From Winogradskyella helgolandensis (lineage in GTDB: Bacteria; Bacteroidota; Bacteroidia; Flavobacteriales; Flavobacteriaceae): a DNA stretch of 64,000 nucleotides. Numbering within the stretch: the first letter of the stretch is position 1; every line of letters starts with the position of its first letter. The stretch spans positions 62,001 through 126,000 of the forward strand of contig NZ_JABFHO010000002.1 in NCBI RefSeq assembly GCF_013404085.1, in the 5' to 3' direction. The translations under genes and the position numbers were made by a program. Below, one piece after another: positions 47,435 to 58,374 of the stretch. The notes beneath the pieces were generated by a model, which searched no databases, had not been told where the DNA came from, and saw only the letters and a list, made by a program, of their open reading frames with translations.

Positions 47435-48256
47435 ATGCAACAAATTTTTAATTTTGTTATTAAAAACAAAACATTTCTGTTGTTTTTATTGCTTTTTAGT
47501 ATTGCTTTAGCTTTAACGATTCAATCGCATTCTTATCACAGGAGTAAATTCATAAATTCAGCCAATTTTCTAACTGGCGGAGTTTACGGTACAATGAATT
47601 CTGTTGATCAGTATTTTGATTTAAAAACTACTAATGACATTCTAACAGAAGAAAATAAACTTTTAAGAGAACAACTATTTAATACTGGGGTCACTAAAGA
47701 CTCTTCATATATAGACAGCTCCTACACAAAAGGACAATATAGAATTACAATCGCTGACCTTTATAAAAACAGCTATTCTTCAACCAATAATATCCTTACC
47801 TTAAACAAAGGTAAAAACGATAGTATTAAGCAAGATTTTGGAGTTATGACTTCTAATGGTATTATTGGCATAATTGACAATACCTCCAACAATTATTCAA
47901 CCGTATTATCGATTTTAAATGTGAAAAGTCAGATTAATGCTAAGATAAAATCTACCAATCATATTGGTTCTTTAACTTGGGATGGCAAATCACCGATTTA
48001 TGTTCAGTTAGAAGACGTGTCACAGTTTGCACCTATAAAAGTTGGAGATACCATCCAAACAGGTGGTGAGTCCTCAATTTTCCCAAAGGGAATTGGCATT
48101 GGCACTATTACGAGTTTTGAAAGTGATATTAGTGGAGACACGTATACAATACAAGTAAAATTGTTTAACGACATGACGAATATTGGAACGGTTTATATTT
48201 TAGAAAATTTAGACCTTGCCGAAATTCGTTCATTAGAAAAAAGCAGTGATGAATAG
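47435..48256 (+). CDS. mreC: Rod shape-determining protein MreC
   Basis: A 273-aa bitopic protein with a transmembrane helix at about 10-28, a short coiled coil (about 58-80, TTNDILTEENKLLREQLF) and the double beta-barrel MreC domain (NILTLNKGKNDSI, GIIGIIDNTSN, GESSIFPKGIGIGTI). It links MreB and MreD to the periplasmic PBP2. It starts 10 bp after mreB and overlaps mreD. Confidence 0.94.
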   Translation: MQQIFNFVIKNKTFLLFLLLFSIALALTIQSHSYHRSKFINSANFLTGGVYGTMNSVDQYFDLKTTNDILTEENKLLREQLFNTGVTKDSSYIDSSYTKGQYRITIADLYKNSYSSTNNILTLNKGKNDSIKQDFGVMTSNGIIGIIDNTSNNYSTVLSILNVKSQINAKIKSTNHIGSLTWDGKSPIYVQLEDVSQFAPIKVGDTIQTGGESSIFPKGIGIGTITSFESDISGDTYTIQVKLFNDMTNIGTVYILENLDLAEIRSLEKSSDE

Positions 48257-48755
48257 TGTTGCTGGCAAAAATATCGTCCGATTCATTTTACTACTATTAT
48301 TACAAGTCGTAATATGTAATCATATAGATTTTTTAGGCTATGTTAATCCTTACATCTATATCATTTTTATTTTTCTATTTCCTATACGAGAAGATCGATT
48401 AGCCCTTTTGCTAGTTAGTTTTTTATTAGGCATGTTAGTAGATATGTTTTCTGATTCTGGAGGTGTGCATGCCGCAGCTGCAGTTAGTTTAGCTTATGCA
48501 AGACCTATATTACTAAAAAGCTCATTTGGAATGCTATATGAGCATCATAGCATCAAATTTAGTACTACTGATATTGGCAGTTTAATTACATATATTTCAT
48601 TAGGAACCGTAATTCATCATTTTATATTATTCTCATTAGAAATATTTAACATTTCGAACATACTTTTAGTGCTAAAAAAGACGTTATTTTCTAGTATCTT
48701 CACAATACTACTAAGTGTATTGATTATAATTCTATTTAGCCGAAACCGAAAATGA
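48249..48755 (+). CDS. mreD: Rod shape-determining protein MreD
   Basis: A 168-aa multi-pass membrane protein with about five helices. It contains YVNPYIYIIFIFLFPI and LGMLVDMFSDSGGVHAAA, the MreD motifs in Bacteroidota. ATG at 48249 is used, overlapping the mreC stop by 8 bp. The stop overlaps the PBP2 start as ATGA. It belongs to the elongasome operon. Confidence 0.9.
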   Translation: MNSVAGKNIVRFILLLLLQVVICNHIDFLGYVNPYIYIIFIFLFPIREDRLALLLVSFLLGMLVDMFSDSGGVHAAAAVSLAYARPILLKSSFGMLYEHHSIKFSTTDIGSLITYISLGTVIHHFILFSLEIFNISNILLVLKKTLFSSIFTILLSVLIIILFSRNRK

Positions 48756-50692
48756 GAAAATTGCTACTTTTAACTACTGTGATCCTTGTTGGTCTCGTTT
48801 TTATTGCGCGCTTATTTTACCTTCAAGTTTATGACAATGCAGTCTATAATATTTTTGAAGACAACGCCATTAGAAAAGAGTACAACTATCCTAAACGTGG
48901 CTATGTGTATGACCGAAACGGAGAGTTATTAGTTGCCAACCAACCTTCTTACGATGTGATGGTAATCCCAAGAGAGGTGGCACCTTTAGATTCATTAGAT
49001 ATTGAAGAATTTTGTAGCCTTTTAAAAATAACTAGAGAAGATTACGATAAAAAATTAGAAAGAGCAACCCATTATTCCCCAAGATTGCCTTCACCTTTTG
49101 TGCCTCAGCTTTCAAAAAGAGACTATGCAGTTCTTCAAGAAAAAATGAGAAAGTATGAAGGTTTTTATATTCAAAAACGTTCTCTTAGATCCTATCAAAC
49201 AACTATTGGAGCTAATGTTTTAGGAGATATTAGTGAAGTTAATCGGTCCATAATTTCCAAGCATCCTTATTATAAACTTGGTGATCTCATAGGTAATCAA
49301 GGAATTGAAAAAACGTACGAAGATATTCTTAGAGGAGTAAAAGGTATAAAATTCATTCAAAAAGATCGGTTCAATAAAAATATTGGCCCTTTTAAAAGTG
49401 GAGTTTTAGACACCTTACCACAGCCAGGTAAAGATATAACGATAACTATAGACTCTAATCTTCAGGCCTATGGAGAATTATTAATGAAGCACAAACGTGG
49501 AGGAATTATTGCAATAGAACCAGGCACAGGTGAAATATTAGCCATGATTTCTGCTCCTTCTTATAATCCTAACCTACTAGTAGGGAGGGATCGTTCTAAA
49601 AACTTCTCTCAATTATATAGAGACAGCATCGCTAAACCTCTTTTTGATAGAGGATTACAAGCTATGTACCCACCTGGTTCCCCTTTTAAAACACTCAATG
49701 CACTTGTCGCTTTACAAGAAGGAGTTGTAACTCCAGAAGAGCGTTTTAGTTGCGCAATGGGTTACAGATATGGCAATCGTAAAATGGCTTGCCACGCACA
49801 TAGAAGTCCCGTAAACCTCAATGCTGGTGTTGCACAATCTTGTAATGCCTATTTTGCAAATGTTTACAGAAGAGTAATCGATAAATATGATACTCCTGCA
49901 GAAGGTATGGATGTATGGAGCAATCATATTAAAAGTTTTGGGCTGGGTGATTATTTAAACAATGATTTATCTGTAGGGCAACCAGGCAAAATTCCAAGCG
50001 CACAAACTTACGATAAAGGCTATGGTAAAAACAGATGGGCAACAACCTATACCATTTCTAATTCCATAGGTCAGGGAGAAGTACTTGCCACTCCAATTCA
50101 ACTTGCAAATATGGCTGCAGCCATTGGTAATCGCGGCTATTATTATACTCCACATATTGTAAAAAATATCGAAGGCGATACGATTCCTGAAAAATATACT
50201 ACGCCAAAATATACCACTATAGACAAACGTCATTTTGAACCTGTTGTACAAGGTATGTTTGACGTTTATAACGAAGGAACTGCTTCCACGTTAAGAGTTC
50301 CTGGAATAGATATCTGCGGAAAAACAGGGACTGCAGAAAATTTCACCATTATTGACAGTGTTAAAACACAACTTACCGATCATTCTATTTTTGTGGCTTT
50401 TGCACCAAAAGACAATCCTAAAATTGCGATTGCTGTTTTTGTAGAAAATGGATATTTCGGAAGTCGATTTGCAGGTAGAATAGCAAGTTTAATGATTGAA
50501 CAATATTTAAAAGGGGAAACGACCAGAAAAGATATGGAGAATTTTGTTTTGAAATATTCTCTTGAACATGAATATGCAAAACCTTATTCTGGTGAACCTT
50601 TTGGGATTAATAGACAATCTACCCTCGATCCGGTTAGCGAAGAAGAATACCAAAATCTATTAAAACTTAGAGCTAAAATACCAAAGTCTTAA
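48752..50692 (+). CDS. mrdA: Penicillin-binding protein 2 (elongation transpeptidase)
   Basis: A 646-aa class B PBP anchored by an N-terminal helix (about 3-22). The pedestal domain covers about 40-220 and the transpeptidase domain about 225-615. Active-site motifs are Ser310-Pro-Phe-Lys (PPGSPFKTLNAL, SxxK), SCN in AQSCNAYF (SxN) and CGKTGTAEN (KTG). It cross-links peptidoglycan during elongation with RodA, which is encoded 4 bp downstream. The start overlaps mreD. Confidence 0.95.
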   Translation: MRKLLLLTTVILVGLVFIARLFYLQVYDNAVYNIFEDNAIRKEYNYPKRGYVYDRNGELLVANQPSYDVMVIPREVAPLDSLDIEEFCSLLKITREDYDKKLERATHYSPRLPSPFVPQLSKRDYAVLQEKMRKYEGFYIQKRSLRSYQTTIGANVLGDISEVNRSIISKHPYYKLGDLIGNQGIEKTYEDILRGVKGIKFIQKDRFNKNIGPFKSGVLDTLPQPGKDITITIDSNLQAYGELLMKHKRGGIIAIEPGTGEILAMISAPSYNPNLLVGRDRSKNFSQLYRDSIAKPLFDRGLQAMYPPGSPFKTLNALVALQEGVVTPEERFSCAMGYRYGNRKMACHAHRSPVNLNAGVAQSCNAYFANVYRRVIDKYDTPAEGMDVWSNHIKSFGLGDYLNNDLSVGQPGKIPSAQTYDKGYGKNRWATTYTISNSIGQGEVLATPIQLANMAAAIGNRGYYYTPHIVKNIEGDTIPEKYTTPKYTTIDKRHFEPVVQGMFDVYNEGTASTLRVPGIDICGKTGTAENFTIIDSVKTQLTDHSIFVAFAPKDNPKIAIAVFVENGYFGSRFAGRIASLMIEQYLKGETTRKDMENFVLKYSLEHEYAKPYSGEPFGINRQSTLDPVSEEEYQNLLKLRAKIPKS

Positions 50693-50695
50693 AGC

Positions 50696-51976
50696 ATGTT
50701 AAGAGAAAACCAAAGACATTTTAAGTTTGATTGGATTACCATCATTCTATTTCTGTTATTACTTACTTTTGGGTATTTAAATATCATGTCAGCTTCTCAT
50801 ATTGGTGAAATCACTAGCTATTTCGACACAAGTCAACTTTATGGTAAACACCTTATATTTATTGGGCTGACCTTCTTCTTAATCATACTCATTCTCTCTT
50901 TTGAAGCCAAGTTTTACGAGCAGTTTGCAAGTATTATTTATTTGATTGCCATGCTGGCTTTAATAGGCTTATTTATTTTTGGAAAAGACGTTAATGGAGC
51001 GCGCTCATGGTATGGTATTGGCAGCATGACCATCCAACCTAGTGAATTTGCGAAATTCGCTACCGCATTGGCTGTTGCCAAATATATTAGTGATCTCCAA
51101 ACTAATATGACGACTATAAAAGATCAGCTAAAGGTAGCTGCTATTATTTTTATTCCTGCGTTACTAATTTTACTTCAAAATGATGCCGGAAGTACCATCG
51201 TTTATTTAGCATTTTTCTTTGTTTTTTATCGTGAAGGCTTACAACAAGTATATTTAGTTATCGCTCTATCTTTAATCATCCTCGCCGTTTTAGGGCTTAA
51301 ATTTGGTGTTCTAATTACAGCAATTGTGGTGACTACAATTCTTACCGTAGTCTATTTTATAAGAAAGAAAAAGAGAGGCTCTCTTTTACAATACTTAATT
51401 GTACTTTTAGTTTCTGTTGCTTTCTCTTATGGTGTAAAACTATTTTATGAACACGGCTTAAAAGCACATCAGCAAAATAGAATTAGCCTTTGGCTGCGAT
51501 TAGAAAAAGATCCTGCCAAGCTTGAACGCATGAAAAAAGCAGAAGCTTACAACCTTATTCAATCAGAACAAGCCATAAGTTCTGGTGGTGTTTCTGGAAA
51601 AGGATTTATGCAAGGCACAAGAACCACAGGGAAATTTGTTCCAGAACAGCACACCGATTATATTTTTAGCACAGTAGGTGAAGAATGGGGATTTTTAGGC
51701 ACAAGTGCTGTAGTCCTATTATTTGTATTGCTTATTGTTAGAGTCTTGTACTTGGCTGAAGGTCAAAAGTCACAATTTAGCCGTGTTTATGGTTATGGTG
51801 TAGCTTCTATTCTTTTTGTGCATTTCACCATTAACATTGGTATGGTAATGGGCTTAATTCCAACAGTTGGTATTCCACTACCCTTTTTTAGTTATGGTGG
51901 CTCTGGACTTTGGGGCTTTACTATTTTGCTGTTTATTTTTGTGAAATTGGATAGCAATAAGATTAATGAGTGGTAA
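50696..51976 (+). CDS. rodA: Rod shape-determining protein RodA (SEDS glycosyltransferase)
   Basis: A 426-aa polytopic SEDS protein, about ten transmembrane helices. It has GKDVNGARSWYGIGSMTIQPSE and the C-terminal GIPLPFFSYGGSGLWGF signatures, and the catalytic region near EQHTDYIFSTVGEEWGF. It polymerises glycan strands with the neighbouring PBP2. It has a longer central loop (about 230-290, IRKKKRGSLLQYL onward) than the E. coli protein, usual for this phylum. It is the last gene of the mre operon. Confidence 0.95.
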   Translation: MLRENQRHFKFDWITIILFLLLLTFGYLNIMSASHIGEITSYFDTSQLYGKHLIFIGLTFFLIILILSFEAKFYEQFASIIYLIAMLALIGLFIFGKDVNGARSWYGIGSMTIQPSEFAKFATALAVAKYISDLQTNMTTIKDQLKVAAIIFIPALLILLQNDAGSTIVYLAFFFVFYREGLQQVYLVIALSLIILAVLGLKFGVLITAIVVTTILTVVYFIRKKKRGSLLQYLIVLLVSVAFSYGVKLFYEHGLKAHQQNRISLWLRLEKDPAKLERMKKAEAYNLIQSEQAISSGGVSGKGFMQGTRTTGKFVPEQHTDYIFSTVGEEWGFLGTSAVVLLFVLLIVRVLYLAEGQKSQFSRVYGYGVASILFVHFTINIGMVMGLIPTVGIPLPFFSYGGSGLWGFTILLFIFVKLDSNKINEW

Positions 51977-51978
51977 AT

Positions 51979-52012
51979 AAAAAAGACCACTTTTTACAGT
52001 AGTCTTTTTTTA
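51979..52012. terminator. Bidirectional terminator between rodA and valS
   Basis: A stem of aaaaaagaccact with agtagtctttttt, containing one G-T pair, has A- and T-runs at the ends. It serves the convergent genes. Confidence 0.8.
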
Positions 52013-52067
52013 ATAATCTTCAAAACAAAAACCTACAAGGTTTTAGAAACCTTTCAGGTTATACAAT

Positions 52068-54698
52068 TTACTTCAAGCTCGCCAAACTAGCGTTTATAGT
52101 TTCAATCTTTGCCAAAGCATCTGCTTCTTTCTTCTTTTCTGAAGCGACCACTTGTTCTGGTGCACCTGCAACAAATCGTTCATTAGATAATTTCTTTTGA
52201 ACAGATTTCAAAAAGCCTTCGGTATATTTTAATTCTTCTGTTAGCTTTTCAATTTCAGCTTCTATATCAATACTACCTTCCATCGGAATAAAGTACTCAT
52301 TCGATTTTACACGGTAGGTTAAAGCACCTTCAACAGCTTCTGTTACATAGTCAAAGCTCTCAAGGTTTCCTAATTTTGAAATCACTTCATCAAACGTAGG
52401 ATTTACATTTTCGTTATTTACCACAGAAAAACCAATCGCATCCTTAAACGCAATATTCTTTTGCTTTCTAATGTTTCTTAATCCTGAAATGACTTCTGAT
52501 GCAAATTCAAATTCAGAAATTAAAGTTTCGTTAATAGGTTTTGCCTCTGGCCACTTAGCAACGATTAAGGCTTCTTCTGGAGAACGCTCCTTAATATATT
52601 GCCAGATATCTTCAGTTAAAAATGGCATAAATGGATGTACTATTTTTAAATTATCTTCAAAAATAGACATGACTTTTTCATACGTCGTTTTATCAATTGG
52701 TTGCTGATACGCAGGCTTTACCATCTCCAACATCCAACCACAAAAATCATCATAAATCAACTTATAAATAGACATTAAAGCATCACTTAATCTGTATTTA
52801 CTAAAATGATCTTCTATTTCTACTAATACAGACTGAAACTTAGCTTCATACCATTCTAATGCTATTTTACTAGAATTAGGTTGTGGTATATCTGCAACTT
52901 CCCATAGGTTGGTTAATTGAAAGGCATTCCATATTTTGTTTCCAAAACCTTTTCCTTGCTGGCATAATGTTTCATCAAACATTAAATCATTTCCTGCGGC
53001 AGAACTCAACAGTAACCCTACTCTAACTCCATCAGCAGTATATTCTTCAATAAGTTTTAAAGCGTCTGGTGAATTACCAAGTGACTTAGACATTTTACGT
53101 CTTTGCTTATCTCTTACCAAACCTGTGAGGTAAACATTCTCAAAAGGTTTTTCACCTTTGTATTCGTAACCTGCAATAATCATACGTGCTACCCAAAAGA
53201 ATAAAATATCTGGTCCAGTTACTAAATCGTTAGTAGGATAATAATATTTTATTTCTTCATTTTCAGGATTACGAATACCATCAAATACACTCATTGGCCA
53301 AAGCCATGATGAAAACCAGGTATCTAAAGCATCAGTATCTTGAGTTAAGTCGTTAATAGTTAGTCCTTGATTACCTGTTTTCTCTTTCGCTAATTTTAAT
53401 GCATCTTCAATACTTTCAGCAACTACAAAATCTTCTTTTCCATCTCCATAGAAATAAGCAGGAATCTGTTGTCCCCAAAGTAATTGACGTGAGATATTCC
53501 AATCGCGAATATTCTCCATCCAATGGCGATAGGTGTTTTCAAACTTCTTTGGAAATAACTTTACTTCGCCTGTTTTTAGAACGGCATCAATAGCAGGTTG
53601 TGCTAAATCTTCCATTTTTAAAAACCATTGATCACTTAATCTTGGTTCAATAACTGCTTTAGTACGTTCTGACGTTCCTACTTTATTAATGTGGTTTTCA
53701 GTTTTAACTAAAATACCAGCCTCTTCTAATTCTTTAGTAATGGCTTTTCTAACCACAAAACGATCTTGACCTTCGTAATGCATTCCAAAGCTATTTAAGC
53801 TGGCATCCGCATTAAAAATATCAACAACTTCTAAATTATGTCTGTCACCTAAAACTTTATCATTTTCATCGTGAGCAGGTGTAACTTTTAAACATCCTGT
53901 ACCAAACTCAACATCTACATAGTCGTCTTCAATAATAGGAATGACACGTCCACAAATAGGAACAATGGCTTTCTTCCCTTTTAAATGTGAGAAACGCTCA
54001 TCATTTGGATTAATACAAATAGCCGTATCTCCAAAAATTGTTTCTGGCCGCGTGGTTGCAATGGTTAATTTCTCATCACTACCTTCTACTTTATATTCTA
54101 AATAATAAAGCAACCCTTGTTTTTCAACATGAATAACTTCTTCATCAGATAAGGTGGTTTGCGCCTCCGGATCCCAGTTTACCATTCGGTAACCTCTATA
54201 AATAAGCCCTTTGTTGTATAAATCTATAAAAACTTTAATCACAGCTTCAGACATATCGTCATCCATTGTAAATTTTGTACGATCCCAATCACAAGAACAG
54301 CCTAACTTTTTAAGTTGTTCGAGGATAACGCCTCCATATTCTTCTGTCCATTCCCAAGCATGTTCTAAGAATTCTTCGCGCGTTAAATCATTCTTATCAA
54401 TGCCTTGTTCTTTAAGTTTAGCAACAACTTTTGCTTCTGTAGCAATTGAAGCATGGTCTGTTCCAGGCACCCAACACGCATTTTTGCCTAATAAACGCGC
54501 ACGACGAATTAATACATCTTGAATCGTATTATTCAACATGTGACCCATATGTAATATTCCCGTAACGTTTGGAGGAGGAATTACAATGGTATAAGGTTCT
54601 CTTTCGTCTGGTTTAGAATGAAAGTATTTGTGCTCCATCCAGTAGTCGTACCACTTATTTTCTACTGATGATGCATTATATTTAGAAGGAATTTCCAT
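52068..54698 (-). CDS. valS: Valine--tRNA ligase
   Basis: An 876-aa class I aminoacyl-tRNA synthetase. The HIGH-like motif is [13 protein letters not shown] near residues 42-54 and the KMSKS loop is [12 protein letters not shown]. The editing domain ([13 protein letters not shown]) and the C-terminal coiled coil (about 810-876) that contacts tRNA are present. ATG at 54698 ([13 protein letters not shown]) is the family start. It charges tRNA-Val and edits threonine. It is a single gene, convergent with rodA. Confidence 0.97.
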   Translation of the reverse strand: MEIPSKYNASSVENKWYDYWMEHKYFHSKPDEREPYTIVIPPPNVTGILHMGHMLNNTIQDVLIRRARLLGKNACWVPGTDHASIATEAKVVAKLKEQGIDKNDLTREEFLEHAWEWTEEYGGVILEQLKKLGCSCDWDRTKFTMDDDMSEAVIKVFIDLYNKGLIYRGYRMVNWDPEAQTTLSDEEVIHVEKQGLLYYLEYKVEGSDEKLTIATTRPETIFGDTAICINPNDERFSHLKGKKAIVPICGRVIPIIEDDYVDVEFGTGCLKVTPAHDENDKVLGDRHNLEVVDIFNADASLNSFGMHYEGQDRFVVRKAITKELEEAGILVKTENHINKVGTSERTKAVIEPRLSDQWFLKMEDLAQPAIDAVLKTGEVKLFPKKFENTYRHWMENIRDWNISRQLLWGQQIPAYFYGDGKEDFVVAESIEDALKLAKEKTGNQGLTINDLTQDTDALDTWFSSWLWPMSVFDGIRNPENEEIKYYYPTNDLVTGPDILFFWVARMIIAGYEYKGEKPFENVYLTGLVRDKQRRKMSKSLGNSPDALKLIEEYTADGVRVGLLLSSAAGNDLMFDETLCQQGKGFGNKIWNAFQLTNLWEVADIPQPNSSKIALEWYEAKFQSVLVEIEDHFSKYRLSDALMSIYKLIYDDFCGWMLEMVKPAYQQPIDKTTYEKVMSIFEDNLKIVHPFMPFLTEDIWQYIKERSPEEALIVAKWPEAKPINETLISEFEFASEVISGLRNIRKQKNIAFKDAIGFSVVNNENVNPTFDEVISKLGNLESFDYVTEAVEGALTYRVKSNEYFIPMEGSIDIEAEIEKLTEELKYTEGFLKSVQKKLSNERFVAGAPEQVVASEKKKEADALAKIETINASLASLK

Positions 54699-54876
54699 GT
54701 TTTGGTATTGTTTTTGTAATAGAACTGTCAAAAGTACTTATAATTCCTTTTTTGAAAAATTATTAGCGTAACAATATGGGTTCAAAAGCCAAAATTTCTG
54801 TTAAATGGAGTGTATTACGTCTAATAAATTTTGTTAGGAATGAAAAAGTAACTAAGTTTGACTAATCAAAATCAAA

Positions 54877-55305
54877 ATGATGAAAAATTTAATAACAGTA
54901 TTATTTGTAGGATTAATGAGTCTTGGTTCATTTGCTCAAGAAAAGGTAGCAAAAATAGAATTTAAGACCGATGTGATAGATTACGGTACCATTGAAAAAG
55001 GTGCTGATGGAGTAAGAGTTTTTGAATTTACTAATACAGGAGATGCTCCTTTAGTAATTTCTAATGTAAAATCGACTTGCGGTTGTACAGTGCCTAAAAA
55101 ACCAGACGGACCAATAATGCCAGGTGAAACAGGTAAAATAGAAGTAAAATACGATACTAAGAGAGTTAACCCAATTAGAAAGACTATTACTGTTTTTTCT
55201 AATGCAGAAACTCCAACAGTTGCGTTAAAAATAAAAGGACTAGTAGTAGATTCTAATAAGACTAGTGTTTTAGAAAAGAAAAGCAAAAGTATGATCGAGC
55301 AATAA
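54877..55305 (+). CDS. DUF1573 domain-containing secreted protein
   Basis: A 142-aa protein with a signal peptide (about 1-20, ending GSFAQE) and a single immunoglobulin-like DUF1573 domain: FKTDVIDYGTIEKGADGVR, FEFTNTGDAPLVISNVK, the double-Cys block STCGCTVPKKP and EVKYDTKRVNPIRKTITV. This is an abundant Bacteroidota periplasmic family of unknown function. Two ATGs in a row start the gene. It is monocistronic with a strong terminator. Confidence 0.88.
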   Translation: MMKNLITVLFVGLMSLGSFAQEKVAKIEFKTDVIDYGTIEKGADGVRVFEFTNTGDAPLVISNVKSTCGCTVPKKPDGPIMPGETGKIEVKYDTKRVNPIRKTITVFSNAETPTVALKIKGLVVDSNKTSVLEKKSKSMIEQ

Positions 55306-55331
55306 TCGAGCATCCATTTATAAATTTAAAG

Positions 55332-55363
55332 AAAAGAGCTTTCAATTTGAAGGCTCTTTTTTT
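55332..55363 (+). terminator. Intrinsic terminator after DUF1573 gene
   Basis: The arms aaaagagctttcaa and ttgaaggctctttt (one wobble) are followed by a T-run. Confidence 0.88.
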
Positions 55364-55426
55364 ATGCTTTTTTTATCTTTAAACTTTAAGAATTTTCAGA
55401 ACTTAGCATTTTAAAACCGATACCAA

Positions 55427-56617
55427 ATGCCATCAATATCAAATAAAGGCATCCAGATGCCAGAATCGCCGATTAGAAAATTGGTACCTTTTGCTGAAGA
55501 AGCTCAGAAAAAAGGAAAAAACATATACTACCTTAATATAGGTCAACCAGATATAAAAACTCCACAAGTCGCACTAGATGCTATAAAGAGCACTACAATT
55601 GAGACTTTAGCCTATAGCAGATCTGAAGGTGCTGAGAGCTACAGAATAAAGATTGCCGACTATTACAAACGCAATTCCATTGTGGTTTCGCATAATGATA
55701 TCATTGTAACTACAGGAGGAAGTGAAGCCCTTTTATTTGCCTTTGGTAGCATTATGGACGAAGGTGATGAAATCATTATTCCAGAGCCTTTTTACGCCAA
55801 CTATAATGGTTTCTCAACAGCTTCTGGAGTAAATGTGGTTCCTGTAATTTCTAAAATTGAAGATAATTTTGCATTACCTCCCATTGAAGAATTTGAGAAA
55901 TTAATCACATCAAAGACTAAAGCAATTTTAATTTGTAATCCAGGTAACCCAACAGGTTATTTATATTCAAAAGAAGAAATAAAGCAACTTGCTGACATTG
56001 TAAAAAAGCACGACTTATTCTTGATTGCTGACGAAGTTTATAGAGAATTTGTTTATGATGGTGTTGAACACTATTCTATTTTACAAGAACCAGGTTTAGA
56101 AGAACATGCTATTGTAATCGATTCTGTTTCGAAACGATACAGCATGTGTGGTGCACGTATTGGCTATTTAGTTTCAAAAAATAAAGACTTTATAAAAACA
56201 GCTTTAAAGTTTGCTCAAGCAAGGTTAAGTCCACCAACTTTAGCACAAATTGCAAGTGAAGCAGCATTAGACACTCCTCAAAGTTATTTTGATGATGTAA
56301 AAGAAGAATATGTAAAACGAAGAAATACATTAATTGAAGCGTTAGAGAAAATTGAAGGAGTTAAAGTAGCTACACCAAGTGGTGCTTTTTATTGCATAGC
56401 AGAATTACCTGTAAAAAATTCAGATAATTTTGCAAAGTGGCTTTTAGAATCCTTTGATTACAATAACGACACTGTAATGGTAGCACCTGCAGCAGGTTTC
56501 TATTCTACTCCGGGAGTTGGCTTAAATCAAATCCGTATTGCTTATGTTTTAAATAGCGAAAGTTTAAAAATTGCCGTTAAAATCTTAGAAGAAGCATTAA
56601 AAGTATATAAAGACTAA
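55427..56617 (+). CDS. Pyridoxal-phosphate-dependent aminotransferase (class I/II)
   Basis: A 396-aa fold-type I aminotransferase of the aspartate/kynurenine subgroup. It shows LNIGQPDIKTP, TTGGSEALLFA (PLP phosphate binding), NPGNPTGYLYS, ADEVYREFVYDG and the Schiff-base lysine Lys236 in DSVSKRYSMCGARIG. The amino donor cannot be told from sequence. Its stop overlaps the murB start (TAATG), so the two are translationally coupled. Confidence 0.92.
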   Translation: MPSISNKGIQMPESPIRKLVPFAEEAQKKGKNIYYLNIGQPDIKTPQVALDAIKSTTIETLAYSRSEGAESYRIKIADYYKRNSIVVSHNDIIVTTGGSEALLFAFGSIMDEGDEIIIPEPFYANYNGFSTASGVNVVPVISKIEDNFALPPIEEFEKLITSKTKAILICNPGNPTGYLYSKEEIKQLADIVKKHDLFLIADEVYREFVYDGVEHYSILQEPGLEEHAIVIDSVSKRYSMCGARIGYLVSKNKDFIKTALKFAQARLSPPTLAQIASEAALDTPQSYFDDVKEEYVKRRNTLIEALEKIEGVKVATPSGAFYCIAELPVKNSDNFAKWLLESFDYNNDTVMVAPAAGFYSTPGVGLNQIRIAYVLNSESLKIAVKILEEALKVYKD

Positions 56618-57630
56618 TGACCATTATTAACAATGTTTCTTTAAAATCGTTTAACACTTTTGGCATAGCTGCTAAAGCGCAATCGTATTGTGACATCAGT
56701 TCTACAGAAAACCTTATTTCTGTGTTGAAAGAACATCACAAATTACCTTTATTTGTTTTAGGCGGAGGAAGCAATATGTTGTTAACTAAAGATATTGAAG
56801 CCTTAGTATTACATATCAATTTAAAAGGCATTGAAATTATTAGTGAAACTGATAATTCAGTTATAATTAAAGCAATGGCTGGTGAAAACTGGCACAACTT
56901 TGTGCTTTGGTGTTTAGAACACAATTTTGGAGGTATTGAAAATTTATCATTGATACCTGGAAATATTGGCACCGCTCCAATTCAAAATATTGGTGCTTAT
57001 GGTGTTGAGCTCAAAGATGTATTTGTAAGTTGTGAAGCGCTAAGAATAGATGACCAATCGGTTACAACCTTTTCAAAATCCGATTGTAACTTTGGCTATA
57101 GAGAATCTATTTTTAAACAAGACCTAAAAGGGCAATACATAATTACAAGTGTTAACATTGAACTCACCAAGACGAAACATCAATTACACACCGATTATGG
57201 TGTTATTAGAAATGAATTAGACGCAAATGGCATAAACGAACCAACGATTCAAGATATTTCTAATGCTGTAATTGCTATTAGGCAGAGTAAATTACCAGAC
57301 CCAAAAGAGATTGGTAATAGTGGTAGTTTCTTTAAGAACCCAATAATTTCGGCTGAAGAATTCAGTGCATTAGAAAGTAACTTTCCAGATGTGCCTTCGT
57401 ATAAAATATCAGATGAGGCTATAAAAGTACCTGCTGGATGGCTTATTGAAAAAGCTGGATTTAAAGGTAAGCGTTTTAATGATTATGGTGTTCACAATAA
57501 ACAGGCTTTAGTTTTGGTTAATTATGGCAATGCAAGTGGGAAGGAGATTTTTGAATTGGCAAAATTAATTCAGAAAACAGTACAGCGGTTATTTAATATA
57601 AGTATAGAAACTGAAGTGAATATCATATAA
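56617..57630 (+). CDS. murB: UDP-N-acetylenolpyruvoylglucosamine reductase
   Basis: A 337-aa flavoenzyme making UDP-MurNAc. The FAD domain has LGGGSNMLLT and GIENLSLIPGNIGTAPIQNIGAYG. The catalytic Ser is in GNSGSFFKNP and the C-terminal Glu in ISIETEVNII. It is of the long type I form with the PAGWLIEKAGFKGKR block. It is coupled to the upstream aminotransferase gene and followed by a hairpin terminator. Confidence 0.96.
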   Translation: MTIINNVSLKSFNTFGIAAKAQSYCDISSTENLISVLKEHHKLPLFVLGGGSNMLLTKDIEALVLHINLKGIEIISETDNSVIIKAMAGENWHNFVLWCLEHNFGGIENLSLIPGNIGTAPIQNIGAYGVELKDVFVSCEALRIDDQSVTTFSKSDCNFGYRESIFKQDLKGQYIITSVNIELTKTKHQLHTDYGVIRNELDANGINEPTIQDISNAVIAIRQSKLPDPKEIGNSGSFFKNPIISAEEFSALESNFPDVPSYKISDEAIKVPAGWLIEKAGFKGKRFNDYGVHNKQALVLVNYGNASGKEIFELAKLIQKTVQRLFNISIETEVNII

Positions 57631-57632
57631 AG

Positions 57633-57663
57633 CAAAAGTCACAATTAAAAATTGCGACTTTTG
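57633..57663 (+). terminator. Intrinsic terminator after murB
   Basis: The 14-bp arms caaaagtcacaatt and aattgcgacttttg have one mismatch. Confidence 0.8.
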
Positions 57664-57829
57664 AATTTAGAATAATTTCTATTTGAAAATGCTATTAATC
57701 AACCTCTTATGAAGATAAAATCATTCTAAGACTTTATATTGAGCACCTATATGGTGTATTTAATTATATTTACGTTTAGAAATAGGATTCGGACGTTTTA
57801 ACAATCTAAATTATTAAGACTTTAACACT

Positions 57830-58363
57830 TTGAGTATAACACCTACAGAACAAAAGATTATTGATTATCTTCAACAAGGAGATAAACGTGCTTTGAATTT
57901 GCTCTATGAAAACTATTCTAATAGTCTTTATGGTGTTATTTTAAAAATAACAGTAAATGAAGAAGTTGCGCAAGATGCGTTACAAGAAACATTTCTTAAG
58001 GTATGGAAAAACGCTTCAAAATATGATGCTTCCAAAGCTAAACTATTTACTTGGTTGTTTCGTATTGCACGGAATACAGCCATAGATAAATTACGTAGTT
58101 TTAATAATCGGTACCATAAAGAAGTCCAAATTGAAACATCTAACGTATATATCTTACCAACAACAAATTTTAACGAAGATGTCATGGACATTAAAAAGCA
58201 TGTTGGAGGACTAGAAGAAAAATATCAAATTGTGTTAGACGCCTTGTTTTTTCAAGGGATGACACAACAAGAAGCTAGTGACGAATTAGACATTCCGCTT
58301 GGCACAATTAAATCTAGATTAAAAATAGGATTAAGAGAACTGAAAAAGGTTTACAATCCCTAA
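57830..58363 (+). CDS. ECF-type RNA polymerase sigma factor
   Basis: A 177-aa sigma-70 family protein. Region 2 covers about 22-95 (LYENYSNSLYGVILKIT, DALQETFLKVWKNASKYD, FTWLFRIARNTAIDKLRS) and region 4 about 120-175 (FQGMTQQEASDELDIPLGTI). There is no region 1 or 3. The start is TTG at 57830; I see no in-frame ATG close by. The gene downstream encodes an RskA-type anti-sigma factor, its likely inhibitor. No clear TAnnTTTG promoter is found upstream, so it may autoregulate. Confidence 0.9.
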   Translation: MSITPTEQKIIDYLQQGDKRALNLLYENYSNSLYGVILKITVNEEVAQDALQETFLKVWKNASKYDASKAKLFTWLFRIARNTAIDKLRSFNNRYHKEVQIETSNVYILPTTNFNEDVMDIKKHVGGLEEKYQIVLDALFFQGMTQQEASDELDIPLGTIKSRLKIGLRELKKVYNP

Positions 58364-58374
58364 ATTATTTGATC